Positions 6,143-14,125 of a stretch of DNA of 40,302 bases are shown here, piece after piece. Numbering within the stretch: position 1 is the stretch's first letter; every line of letters begins with the position of its first letter. Both the position numbers and the translations under genes were made by a program. Origin of the DNA: Marinobacterium zhoushanense. Its GTDB lineage: Bacteria; Pseudomonadota; Gammaproteobacteria; Pseudomonadales; Balneatricaceae. Location: NCBI RefSeq assembly GCF_014641945.1, contig NZ_BMIJ01000012.1, forward strand, positions 1-40,302, in the 5' to 3' direction. The notes under the pieces were generated by a model. It made no database searches, had not been told where the DNA came from, and saw nothing but the letters and a program-made list of their open reading frames with translations.

Positions 6143-7774
6143 CTACTCACCGGCGCCGACCTGTTTGAGTGCATGGCCGGCAGCCTGACACAGCTCGCGG
6201 AAATGCTGTTGGTGAAACTCGAGCAGCGGCGTATTGGCACCCTGACGGTCGGCATAGATCAGGGCGACCGGCGTTTTACCCCTGAATATCGACATTATCA
6301 GGGCATCGTTCTGGCCGAACCAGCCCTGGTTGCGCTCCGGCAGGGAGGCATGGATCAGGCTGCGGTTCGCCTCGCCGATCTGCAGCAGGGTCGGTTTTTC
6401 AATCAGTCTGGTAAAGAGTCTGGCCTGCCTCAGGTCGATTTCGAGATGCGCCATCGGGTCGTCCTGAGATACGCCTATCGCGCGTGCCGCCCTCAGGGTC
6501 TGGGCCTGAGTATTGACCAGCAGCAGCATCGCCCGTTCCAGGCCGATGCCGCCATGTATCCCCTGCAGTAGCCCATGCAGTATATGGGATGCTTTGGTAT
6601 AGAGTTCGTAGCCGTTCTGGAAGCGCCTGAGCACCTGATTGTAGATGTAGGGATTGAGCAGTTCCGGCTCGTCAAACTGATCCTCCACCAGCGGCACCTG
6701 GGTTGCGCTGCTGGCCAGTGGTGGCGGTGTCACCGGTTCCGGGAAACGGCTGCTATAGGCTTTCAGTTCGTGGTCTGAAAGTCGGTGCGGCAAACGCCCG
6801 GCACCCGGTAGCAGGATCAGTTCCGCCGCCGGTGTCATGATGCCGGGCACGTGATAGCCCCGTGCGGCAACCGCGCAGTTGCGGTGCAGGCGGGCCATGG
6901 TCTCCGGCAGTGGCAGGTCCAGGTAGTCGCTGATGATATCGAAGGTGCGATGGGCCCGGTTGTGGTCCCATCCGCGACTGACGTTGAGCGCCATCCAGTT
7001 GGCCAGTTTGACCGGGAAATAGTGCTGCTGTATCAGGTGGTTGAGTTGGCGCAGATCGTCCTCCTCCAGTCGGGGGTCCTTCAGTGCGCGCAGGTGCAGC
7101 TGTTTCAGCAAGCTCAGCGAGGGCGAGGTCTCGTGGTCCAGTGCCTGTACCGTCAGCTCGGTCAGTTTCCAGCGATCGGCCAGCGCTTTGCCGATCTCTT
7201 GCGTGGTGCCGCCGAAGATGCGGCGCTCCGCATCCACCGGACTTTCCCCATTCTCGATGACCGCGATGGCGAACTTGTGTTTGTGCAGCGGGGCGTAGAG
7301 CCACAGCATCCAGTGCACCAAACCGTAAAACAGGGCGGCGAGGCGGGCCTCTTCCGCATAGGGTAGCTGCTTGTGGTGGACCCAGTCCGCAGCCTGCACG
7401 GAGGCGTGGTTACTGGCGGCGATGGAGCGGAAAAAGCTGCGCTGTGCCACGCTGTGCGGATGGATCTTGATCGTGTCCAGTTCGTTTGCCAGGGTTTCGA
7501 TCTGGCCGAAGCCGAGTGAGGCGATAGCGTGGTCGACGCTGGTGACGGAGGAGCCTTTGGCTTCGTGGATGATCTGTGCCTGGCGGGTAACGTGCAGCGA
7601 AAGTACAGGATCCATGCGAACCTGATGCGCAAGCTGAGCCAGGGTGGTGCGGTCGTCGCTCAGGGCTCGCTTCAGACGCACCAGCGTACTGGCGCGGACC
7701 GGCAGCGACTTTTCGCCCAGATAGCCCGCCCAGGCTTCCACTCCATATAGGTTGTCCGTACTGCTCATGCTCAA
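6143..7774 (-). CDS. HDOD-domain signalling protein
   Basis: This 543-residue protein has an N-terminal HDOD domain, roughly residues 20-220. It is recognisable from the early LVRLKRALSDDR, the helix QLAHQVRMDPVLSLHVTRQAQ and the SVDHAIASLGFGQIETLANEL element. HDOD domains lack the metal-binding HD pair and act as scaffolds in bacterial signalling. The C-terminal part (about 380-540) resembles a GAF-like fold, with helix GIGLERAMLLLVN and a closing IYADRQGANTPLLEFHQQHF. Partners and ligands are unknown. It has 30 bases between itself and rsgA and 54 to rhdA, within the same run. No HD catalytic motif and no diguanylate cyclase domain are seen. Confidence 0.85.
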   Translation of the reverse strand: MSMSSTDNLYGVEAWAGYLGEKSLPVRASTLVRLKRALSDDRTTLAQLAHQVRMDPVLSLHVTRQAQIIHEAKGSSVTSVDHAIASLGFGQIETLANELDTIKIHPHSVAQRSFFRSIAASNHASVQAADWVHHKQLPYAEEARLAALFYGLVHWMLWLYAPLHKHKFAIAVIENGESPVDAERRIFGGTTQEIGKALADRWKLTELTVQALDHETSPSLSLLKQLHLRALKDPRLEEDDLRQLNHLIQQHYFPVKLANWMALNVSRGWDHNRAHRTFDIISDYLDLPLPETMARLHRNCAVAARGYHVPGIMTPAAELILLPGAGRLPHRLSDHELKAYSSRFPEPVTPPPLASSATQVPLVEDQFDEPELLNPYIYNQVLRRFQNGYELYTKASHILHGLLQGIHGGIGLERAMLLLVNTQAQTLRAARAIGVSQDDPMAHLEIDLRQARLFTRLIEKPTLLQIGEANRSLIHASLPERNQGWFGQNDALIMSIFRGKTPVALIYADRQGANTPLLEFHQQHFRELCQAAGHALKQVGAGE

Positions 7775-7804
7775 GGGCCCGTTGCCTTCATTCTTGTGTC
7801 CAGG

Positions 7805-8842
7805 TTAACCGTCGCGCAGCTGTCCCGACTGCAGAGACTGCAGAATCTGACGATAACTGTTAAAGCGGCTTTCACTGATCTCGCCCGCGTCCAGAGCGGC
7901 CTTGAATGCGCATCCGGGTTCGCTTTCGTGCTTGCAGTCACGGAAGCGGCAGTGGCCGAGCAGCGGGCGCAGTTCGCGAAATCCTTCGAGGACCTGTTCA
8001 GGCTCGATGTGCCAGAGGGCGAATTCGCGGATTCCCGGCGAGTCGATCAGTTCACCGCCTTCGGGGAAGTGGAACAGGCGCGCAGTGGTCGTCGTGTGAC
8101 GGCCCTTGCGGGTCTGCTCCGACAGCTCGCCCACTTTCAGATCGACGCCGGGCAGCAGGGCGTTGATCAGTGACGACTTGCCCACGCCAGATTGTCCGAC
8201 AAAGACGCTGACGCGATCCTTCAGCAGCGCCTTGAGCGGATCCAGCCCATGCTCGGCGGTGGTCGATGCCTTCAGCACGCGGTAGCCGATCGCTTCATAC
8301 TGCGCCAGCAGGGGCGGCAAATAGGCTCCCGCTTCGCTGTCCAGCAGATCCACTTTGTTCAGCAGCAGTACCGGCTCGATGCCGCTGGCCTCGGCCGCCA
8401 CCAGGTAGCGGTCGATCAGGTTGGGGTGTGCCCGTGGCTCCACGGCGAAGACGATGACGATGAAGTCGATATTCGCTGCCACCGGCTTCAATTCACCCTG
8501 GTTGTTGGGGCGCTGCAGTTCGCTCTTGCGTGGCTGTGCCGCGACTACCACGCCGCCGTCATTGGAGGCGCGCCAGATCACCTGGTCGCCGGTAACCAGC
8601 TGGCCCAGGTGGGTACGCATATGGCAACGGTAAATGCTGCCGGCAGTGGCGCCCTCCAGCGCTTCCACATCCACGCTGCGACCGAAGTGGGAGATGATCA
8701 GGCCCGCTTGTTCGGGGCCCAGATCGCCGCCCTCGAGCTTGGCATCAAGCTGGGTGTCGCGGCGTTCGGCGCGCTTGGTGCGCTCTGCCTGGATCTTGTC
8801 TACACGCCAAGCCTGGCGTCTTGTTAGCTTACGTTTCGCCAT
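7805..8842 (-). CDS. rsgA: Small ribosomal subunit maturation GTPase RsgA
   Basis: The protein has 345 residues. The circularly permuted GTPase order is visible: NKVD (about 162), then the P-loop GQSGVGKSS (about 215), then DSPG (about 265). A C-terminal zinc-binding cluster CRFRDCKHESEPGC (about 297-312) and an N-terminal OB-fold region with a basic start (MAKRKLTRRQAW) complete the family layout. RsgA binds the 30S subunit late in maturation and releases RbfA upon GTP hydrolysis. It is the first gene of the minus-strand run and lies back to back with orn, 94 bases apart, the same divergent rsgA-orn pair as in many gammaproteobacteria. Confidence 0.97.
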   Translation of the reverse strand: MAKRKLTRRQAWRVDKIQAERTKRAERRDTQLDAKLEGGDLGPEQAGLIISHFGRSVDVEALEGATAGSIYRCHMRTHLGQLVTGDQVIWRASNDGGVVVAAQPRKSELQRPNNQGELKPVAANIDFIVIVFAVEPRAHPNLIDRYLVAAEASGIEPVLLLNKVDLLDSEAGAYLPPLLAQYEAIGYRVLKASTTAEHGLDPLKALLKDRVSVFVGQSGVGKSSLINALLPGVDLKVGELSEQTRKGRHTTTTARLFHFPEGGELIDSPGIREFALWHIEPEQVLEGFRELRPLLGHCRFRDCKHESEPGCAFKAALDAGEISESRFNSYRQILQSLQSGQLRDG

Positions 8843-8936
8843 CGCTTGGGCGCTGTTTCCCGAGGCTATAAAGTTGATGTGCTAAGGTATTCTAATTTCG
8901 GTAGAATTTACAGTATTTGCATGGGGAGAGCCTGGC

Positions 8937-9494
8937 ATGGCGCAAGATCCTAAGGGCCGAGATCAAAATCTTATCTGGGTCGATCTGGAGATGACCGGAC
9001 TGATACCGGAAAAGGATCGCATCATTGAGATGGCGGCGATCATTACGGATGCGGATCTTAACCTGATCGCCGAAGGTCCGGTGATCTGCGTGCATCAGCC
9101 GGATTCCCTGCTCGAACAGATGGATGAATGGTGTACCCGCCAGCACGGCCAGTCGGGCCTGACCGAGCGGGTGCGCGCCAGTACCACCAGTGAGGCGGAA
9201 GCGGAGCAGCAGATGCTGGCGTTTATCGCCCAGCATGTCGATAAGGGAGTGTCGCCCATGTGTGGTAACAGCATTGGGCAGGATCGGCGCTTCCTGTACG
9301 CCTATATGCCCGAGCTGGAAGACTACTTCCATTACCGCAACCTGGATGTCAGCTCGGTCAAGGAGCTGGCGCGGCGCTGGAAACCCGAGTTGCTGAAGGG
9401 GATCAAGAAGCAGGGCACACATCTGGCGCTGGACGATATCCGCGACTCCATTGAGGAGCTGCGCTACTACCGCGAGCACTTCTTTCGCCTTTAA
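8937..9494 (+). CDS. orn: Oligoribonuclease
   Basis: The 185-residue product is a DEDDh 3'-5' exonuclease that degrades RNA dinucleotides, the last step of RNA turnover and of c-di-GMP breakdown (pGpG). The first catalytic pair is Asp16 and Glu18 in WVDLEMTG, and the closing DEDDh element is HLALDDIRDSIEEL near the C-terminus. GGGGAGAG precedes the ATG. Length and motifs match E. coli Orn (181 residues). It is divergent from rsgA and overlaps the 3' end of queG by four bases. Confidence 0.97.
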   Translation: MAQDPKGRDQNLIWVDLEMTGLIPEKDRIIEMAAIITDADLNLIAEGPVICVHQPDSLLEQMDEWCTRQHGQSGLTERVRASTTSEAEAEQQMLAFIAQHVDKGVSPMCGNSIGQDRRFLYAYMPELEDYFHYRNLDVSSVKELARRWKPELLKGIKKQGTHLALDDIRDSIEELRYYREHFFRL

Positions 9495-10654
9495 TAATCC
9501 TGGATCCGTTTCGCTCCCGGGTGGCTCAGTATCGGCAGGGGGCTGGGCTCCGCTGCCGATTCAAGCCTCTCCAGTGCCCAGTCGATATGTTCCTGAACCA
9601 GGGCTGAGACGTGCGGCCTTTTTGCCCTCAGCGCCTGCAAGACCTCTTCGCCGCCGCGGCCGTTGCCCAGCGCTACCGCCAGGTTGCGCTGCCAGCCTTC
9701 AAAGCCGGTGCGGCGGATCGCCGAGCCCTCGGTATTGCGCAGAAAAGTCTCTTCGTCCCAGTTGAACAGGGTCAGCAGGTCCGCCTGATCCAGTGCGTGG
9801 CGGGGTTTGAAATCATCTTCCGGCGAGCGCTTGGCGAACCGGTTCCACGGGCAGATCAGCTGGCAGTCGTCGCAGCCAAAGATGCGGTTGCCGATCAGCG
9901 GTCTCAGCTCGATCGGGATAGCGCCGCGGTACTCGATGGTCAGGTAGGAGATGCAACGCCTGGCATCGAGTACGCCGGGCTCGGGGAAGGCGCGGGTCGG
10001 ACAGATGTCGAGACAGGCGGTGCAGCGGCCGCAGTGCGATTCGGTCTCCGGGGCATCGACCGGCAATGGCAGGTTGATAAACAGCTCGCCGAGAAAGAAC
10101 AGCGACCCGGCGGAACGGTTCAGAATCAGCGTGTGCTTGCCGACCCAGCCGATACCGGCGTTGCGTGCCAGCGGTCGCTCCAGTACCGGGCCGCTGTCGA
10201 CGAAGGGGCGAAATTGCACTTCGGTTTCGCTTCCGGCCTCCTGCTGCAACCACTGGCCGAGCTGCTTGAGTCGCTTGCGGATCAGCTTGTGGTAGTCGCG
10301 GCCCAGGGTGTAGCGGGCGATATAGGCCTTGTCCGGGTCGGCCAGCGTGGTCAGTGTGCTCGTGTCCGGCGGCAGGTAATCCATCCGTACCATGACGATC
10401 CGCTCTGCTCCCGGCACCAGCAGCGCGGGGTGTAGGCGTTTCTCCAGGTGCTGTTCCAGATAGTGCATCTCGCCCTGATAGCCCCGCTCCAGCCAGAGCG
10501 CCAACTGCTCGGCCTCCATCGACGCGTCGGGCAGGGTGATGGCGCACTGCTGAAAGCCCAGCTCGCGCGCCCGCTGTTTGAGGCCGGTCGCCAGCGTCTG
10601 CAGCCTAGGTTCTGCGACGGGAGAGGGGGTTGCGTTTGCCAAGGGCTGTTCCAC
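9491..10654 (-). CDS. queG: Epoxyqueuosine reductase QueG
   Basis: QueG reduces epoxyqueuosine to queuosine in tRNA, using cobalamin and two [4Fe-4S] clusters. The cluster motifs CGRCTACLDICP and CDDCQLICPWN are present in the C-terminal half, and the conserved VDSGPVLERPLARNAGIGWVGKH region is in the middle. From a GTG at 10654 the protein has 387 residues, close to E. coli QueG (379). An in-frame TTG at 10642 is equally possible, while an ATG far upstream would overlap nnrD and add about 39 residues without family similarity. No strong ribosome binding site decides the start. It is divergent from nnrD, about 40 bases apart, and convergent with orn. Confidence 0.93.
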   Translation of the reverse strand: MEQPLANATPSPVAEPRLQTLATGLKQRARELGFQQCAITLPDASMEAEQLALWLERGYQGEMHYLEQHLEKRLHPALLVPGAERIVMVRMDYLPPDTSTLTTLADPDKAYIARYTLGRDYHKLIRKRLKQLGQWLQQEAGSETEVQFRPFVDSGPVLERPLARNAGIGWVGKHTLILNRSAGSLFFLGELFINLPLPVDAPETESHCGRCTACLDICPTRAFPEPGVLDARRCISYLTIEYRGAIPIELRPLIGNRIFGCDDCQLICPWNRFAKRSPEDDFKPRHALDQADLLTLFNWDEETFLRNTEGSAIRRTGFEGWQRNLAVALGNGRGGEEVLQALRAKRPHVSALVQEHIDWALERLESAAEPSPLPILSHPGAKRIQDY

Positions 10655-10694
10655 TATAAATAATGCGTGCAGATCAGTGATGGGTGGACAGAGT

Positions 10695-12212
10695 ATGAGT
10701 GTCAACAGAGCGGTATTGCCGACCACATTATACACGGCCGAACAGTGTCGTGTGCTGGACCGCACCGCCATCGAGCGATTCGGTATTCCCGGCTTTCGCT
10801 TGATGCAGCGCGCGGGTCAGGCGGTATGGGCGGTAATCGGTCAGCACTGGCCACAGCTGGAGCGTGTCACTATCCTGTGCGGCTCCGGCAATAACGGTGG
10901 TGATGGCCTGGTGGTCGCCGGACTTGCCTGGCAGGCCGGTATCGAAGTGCAACTGGTGGTAGTCGGCGAGCGCTTCCCCGAACGTCTGCATGGAGAGGCG
11001 CTGGAGGCCTGGCAATGGCTCAGCGGTATTGGCGTCAAGGCGCAAACCTGGCATCCCGGAATCGAGTTTAGCGGTGAGCTGCTGGTCGATGCGCTGCTCG
11101 GCATCGGCTTGAGCGGTCAGGTGCGGGGCGAGATGGTCAGTGTGATCGCGCAGATCAACCGCGGTACGGTACCGGTGCTGGCGGTGGATATACCCTCGGG
11201 GCTCTGTGCCGATAGCGGCGCGGTATTGGGCGCAGCGGTCAAGGCTGACCTGACGCTGACGTTTATCGCGTTGAAGCAGGGCTTGTTGACCCACGAAGGT
11301 GTCGACTGCGTCGGCGAGCTGCTGTTCGATGGACTGTTGCTGTCGGACGAGGTTTTTGAGGAGGTGCCGGTCAGTGCCTTTCGTACCGACAGCGAAGACC
11401 TGCGCGAACTGCTGCCGCCACGGCCGGGGTCCGCGCATAAGGGGCATTATGGCCATCTGCTGATCGTCGGCGGCGATCTTGGTATGGGTGGCGCGGCGCT
11501 GATGGCGGCGCAAGCGGCGTTACGCTCGGGGGCGGGTCTGGTGACCCTGGCGACTCGGGAGGAGCACCGGTTGGCGGCGATCACCCGTGCGCCAGAGGTG
11601 ATGTGTCATGCGGTTGAGGATGCGGAAGATCTGGAGCCGCTGATCGCCCGTGCCGATGTGATCGTCGTCGGACCTGGGCTGGGGCAGCAGCTGTGGGGCT
11701 GCACGTTGCTGCAGGCGGTGCTGGAAAGTGGTAAACCGCTGTTGCTGGACGCCGATGCGCTCAATCTGCTGGCGCAGGATGCTGTTTCGGTGTCGTCATG
11801 TCAGTGGGTGCTCACACCGCATCCGGGCGAGGCGGCGAGACTGCTGGAGACTGACGTGGCTGATATCCAGGCCAATCGATTCGAACAGGTGCGCGAGCTG
11901 CAGAACCGCTACGGCGGTACCGTTGTGCTCAAGGGCGCGGGAACGCTGAGTTGCGACGGCGATGTAATCCATCTGTGCAGTGACGGCAACCCCGGCATGG
12001 CGACGGCGGGGATGGGTGATGTGCTCAGCGGTGTGATCGGCGCCCTTTTAGCGCAGCGTCTGGCGCCACTCGATGCGGCACGGATCGGTGTATTGGTGCA
12101 TGCTCGTGCCGCGGACCTCTGTGCCCAGCGCCTGGGGGCGCGTGGATTGTTGGCGACCGACCTGCTGAATACTCTTCCGCTGGCAATAAATGAACAGGAA
12201 TATGATGACTGA
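10695..12212 (+). CDS. nnrD: Bifunctional NAD(P)HX epimerase/dehydratase
   Basis: A 505-residue fusion that repairs hydrated NAD(P)H. The N-terminal epimerase domain (about 15-215) contains CGSGNNGGDGLVVA and DALLGIGLSG. The C-terminal ADP/ATP-dependent dehydratase domain (about 225-500) contains HKGHYGHLLIVGG, TPHPGEAARLL and the nucleotide site NPGMATAGMGDVLSGV. The ATG at 10695 follows GGTGGACAGAG and gives the family length (E. coli 515); the frame is open upstream but that part overlaps queG. It starts the long plus-strand series and its end overlaps the start of tsaE, as in the widespread nnrD-tsaE-amiB-mutL-miaA-hfq order. Confidence 0.95.
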   Translation: MSVNRAVLPTTLYTAEQCRVLDRTAIERFGIPGFRLMQRAGQAVWAVIGQHWPQLERVTILCGSGNNGGDGLVVAGLAWQAGIEVQLVVVGERFPERLHGEALEAWQWLSGIGVKAQTWHPGIEFSGELLVDALLGIGLSGQVRGEMVSVIAQINRGTVPVLAVDIPSGLCADSGAVLGAAVKADLTLTFIALKQGLLTHEGVDCVGELLFDGLLLSDEVFEEVPVSAFRTDSEDLRELLPPRPGSAHKGHYGHLLIVGGDLGMGGAALMAAQAALRSGAGLVTLATREEHRLAAITRAPEVMCHAVEDAEDLEPLIARADVIVVGPGLGQQLWGCTLLQAVLESGKPLLLDADALNLLAQDAVSVSSCQWVLTPHPGEAARLLETDVADIQANRFEQVRELQNRYGGTVVLKGAGTLSCDGDVIHLCSDGNPGMATAGMGDVLSGVIGALLAQRLAPLDAARIGVLVHARAADLCAQRLGARGLLATDLLNTLPLAINEQEYDD

Positions 12213-12684
12213 ACAAGCGATCGAACTGGCCGACGAGGCATCGATGGTGGCTTTTGGGGAATCACTGGCGGCCCTGGCGCAGGGCGGTGGTGTGATCTTT
12301 TTGCACGGCAATCTGGGCATGGGGAAGACGACGCTGTGCCGGGGCGTGCTGCACGGGTATGGCCATACAGGCGCGGTTAAGAGTCCCACTTATACGCTGG
12401 TGGAGCCCTATGAGACGTCGAAAGGGCGGGTTTACCACTTCGATCTGTATCGCTTGAGCGATCCGGAAGAGCTGGAGTATCTGGGGATTCGCGACTATTT
12501 CGACGACGAGTCGCTGAGTCTGATCGAGTGGCCCGAGCGGGGTACGGGAGTGTTGCCACAGGCCGATCTTGAGATCAGCATTGAACGGGCCGGTGCAGGA
12601 CGGCGTTTGTCGTGGCAATATAATACTGAAAAAGGCCGGAAACTGGCCGATAAACTAAGTGAAGTAAGGGTAATACTGCCCTGA
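12205..12684 (+). CDS. tsaE: tRNA t6A biosynthesis ATPase TsaE
   Basis: TsaE is the ATPase partner of TsaB and TsaD in making N6-threonylcarbamoyladenosine at position 37 of ANN-decoding tRNAs. The product has 159 residues from the ATG at 12205, with P-loop GNLGMGKTT and the family stretches VKSPTYTLVEPY and HFDLYRL followed by EWPERG. AGGA at 12196-12199 fits the ATG at 12205 better than the in-frame ATGs at 12190 or 12202. The start overlaps the nnrD stop by eight bases, so translational coupling is likely. Confidence 0.95.
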   Translation: MTEQAIELADEASMVAFGESLAALAQGGGVIFLHGNLGMGKTTLCRGVLHGYGHTGAVKSPTYTLVEPYETSKGRVYHFDLYRLSDPEELEYLGIRDYFDDESLSLIEWPERGTGVLPQADLEISIERAGAGRRLSWQYNTEKGRKLADKLSEVRVILP

Positions 12685-12712
12685 TAACTGGTAACTTTTG
12701 GCCGAAGGGGTA

Positions 12713-14068
12713 ATGGGGCTGGTGCGTATTTTGACCCGCTTTGCGCTGCTGCTGATGCTGGTGTCCAGTGCGCTGGCGCAGGCGTCGACCAACATCGAAA
12801 ACATCCGGGTCTGGCTGGCGCCGGATAACGTGCGTTTGGTATTCGACCTGAGCGCACCGGTGGACCACAACCTGTTTATGCTCGATAACCCGCGTCGGCT
12901 GGTGTTGGATGTCAAAGATACCCGGCTGGGCGTGGATGTCGCCAAATTGGGGCTGACCAAAGGACCAATCGCAGGTGTGCGTACCGGTCGGCGCGACGAG
13001 GGCGTACGCCTGGTGCTCGACTTGAGTGCCGATGTCAGCCCCAAGAGTTTCCAGCTCAAACCCAACGATCAATATGGTCACCGCCTGGTGCTGGACCTGG
13101 AAACCGGTGAGCAGCCTGTCGCTGCCGCAGTCAGCCAGCCAAAAGCGAGTGCGCCGAGTACTTTAGGGCCGCTGCGTGACATCGTGGTGGCTGTCGATGC
13201 CGGGCATGGCGGTGAAGATCCGGGCGCCTTGGGGCCGGGACGTATTCGAGAGAAGAACGTGGTGCTGGAGATCGCCAAGGAGGTGGCCAGACTGATTGAT
13301 GCGGAGCCCGGTTACCGCGCTGAACTGGTCCGCAGCGGTGACTACTACGTCAGTCTGCGCGGGCGTACGCTCAAAGCGCGTAAGATCAACGCCGATCTGT
13401 TTGTATCGATCCATGCGGATGCGGCACGCGATAAGCGCGCCCGCGGCGCCTCCGTGTGGGTGCTGTCCGGACGTGGCGCGACCAGCGAAATGGGTCGCTG
13501 GTTGGCAAGCAAAGAGAACAGTGCTGACCTGATCGGTGGTGTCGGCAGCGTTAGTCTGGAGGACAAGGATGAGGTGCTGGCCAGCGTGCTGCTGGATATG
13601 TCGATGACCGCGAGTCAGTCCAGCAGTCGCGAGGTGGCCAAGCGCGTGCATGACAATATCGCCGGTTTTGCCCGGATGCATAAGCCCTATGTCGAGCAGG
13701 CCGGTTTTGTGGTGTTGAAATCGCCCGATATCCCATCGATTCTGGTTGAAACGGGGTTTATCTCCAATCCCCAGGAGGCGGAGAAACTCAGTAGCAGCAG
13801 TTACCAGAAACAGATGGCGCGCGCGATCGCCCAGGGCGTCAAGGCGCATTTCTGGGAGCGCCCACCCGCGATGACACGCGTTGCTGAACTGAAACGCAGC
13901 GGTGCCGTCATCGCCGCTGCCGAGCGTACCTATAAGGTCGCCCCCGGTGATACCTTGTCGGTGATCGCCGTACGCAATGGCGTGTCGCTCGATGACCTGC
14001 GCAAGGCCAATGAGCTGCGTGGTGATCGTATCCGTGTTGGTCAGGTACTGCGTATCCCTGCCAGTTAA
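12713..14068 (+). CDS. amiB: N-acetylmuramoyl-L-alanine amidase, AmiB/AmiC type
   Basis: The 451-residue enzyme cleaves the amide bond between muramic acid and the stem peptide during septum splitting. It has a signal peptide (about 1-25, ending ALAQA), an AMIN domain for septal targeting (about 30-130), an amidase_3 catalytic domain (about 155-380) and a C-terminal LysM domain (about 403-450). The zinc ligands are recognisable: His in DAGHGGEDPG, Glu in REKNVVLEIA, His in SIHADA and the catalytic Glu in LVETGFISN. AMIN plus a C-terminal LysM is the AmiB layout of Pseudomonas and relatives. A TTG at 12698 would add five residues; ATG 12713 has GAAGGGG just upstream. Followed by mutL after 57 bases. 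Confidence 0.94.
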   Translation: MGLVRILTRFALLLMLVSSALAQASTNIENIRVWLAPDNVRLVFDLSAPVDHNLFMLDNPRRLVLDVKDTRLGVDVAKLGLTKGPIAGVRTGRRDEGVRLVLDLSADVSPKSFQLKPNDQYGHRLVLDLETGEQPVAAAVSQPKASAPSTLGPLRDIVVAVDAGHGGEDPGALGPGRIREKNVVLEIAKEVARLIDAEPGYRAELVRSGDYYVSLRGRTLKARKINADLFVSIHADAARDKRARGASVWVLSGRGATSEMGRWLASKENSADLIGGVGSVSLEDKDEVLASVLLDMSMTASQSSSREVAKRVHDNIAGFARMHKPYVEQAGFVVLKSPDIPSILVETGFISNPQEAEKLSSSSYQKQMARAIAQGVKAHFWERPPAMTRVAELKRSGAVIAAAERTYKVAPGDTLSVIAVRNGVSLDDLRKANELRGDRIRVGQVLRIPAS

Positions 14069-14125
14069 ACGCTACAGCTGTTAGGCTGTGCGCCAATCCT
14101 TTCAAGCATTGAATCAGGCTGCAAT

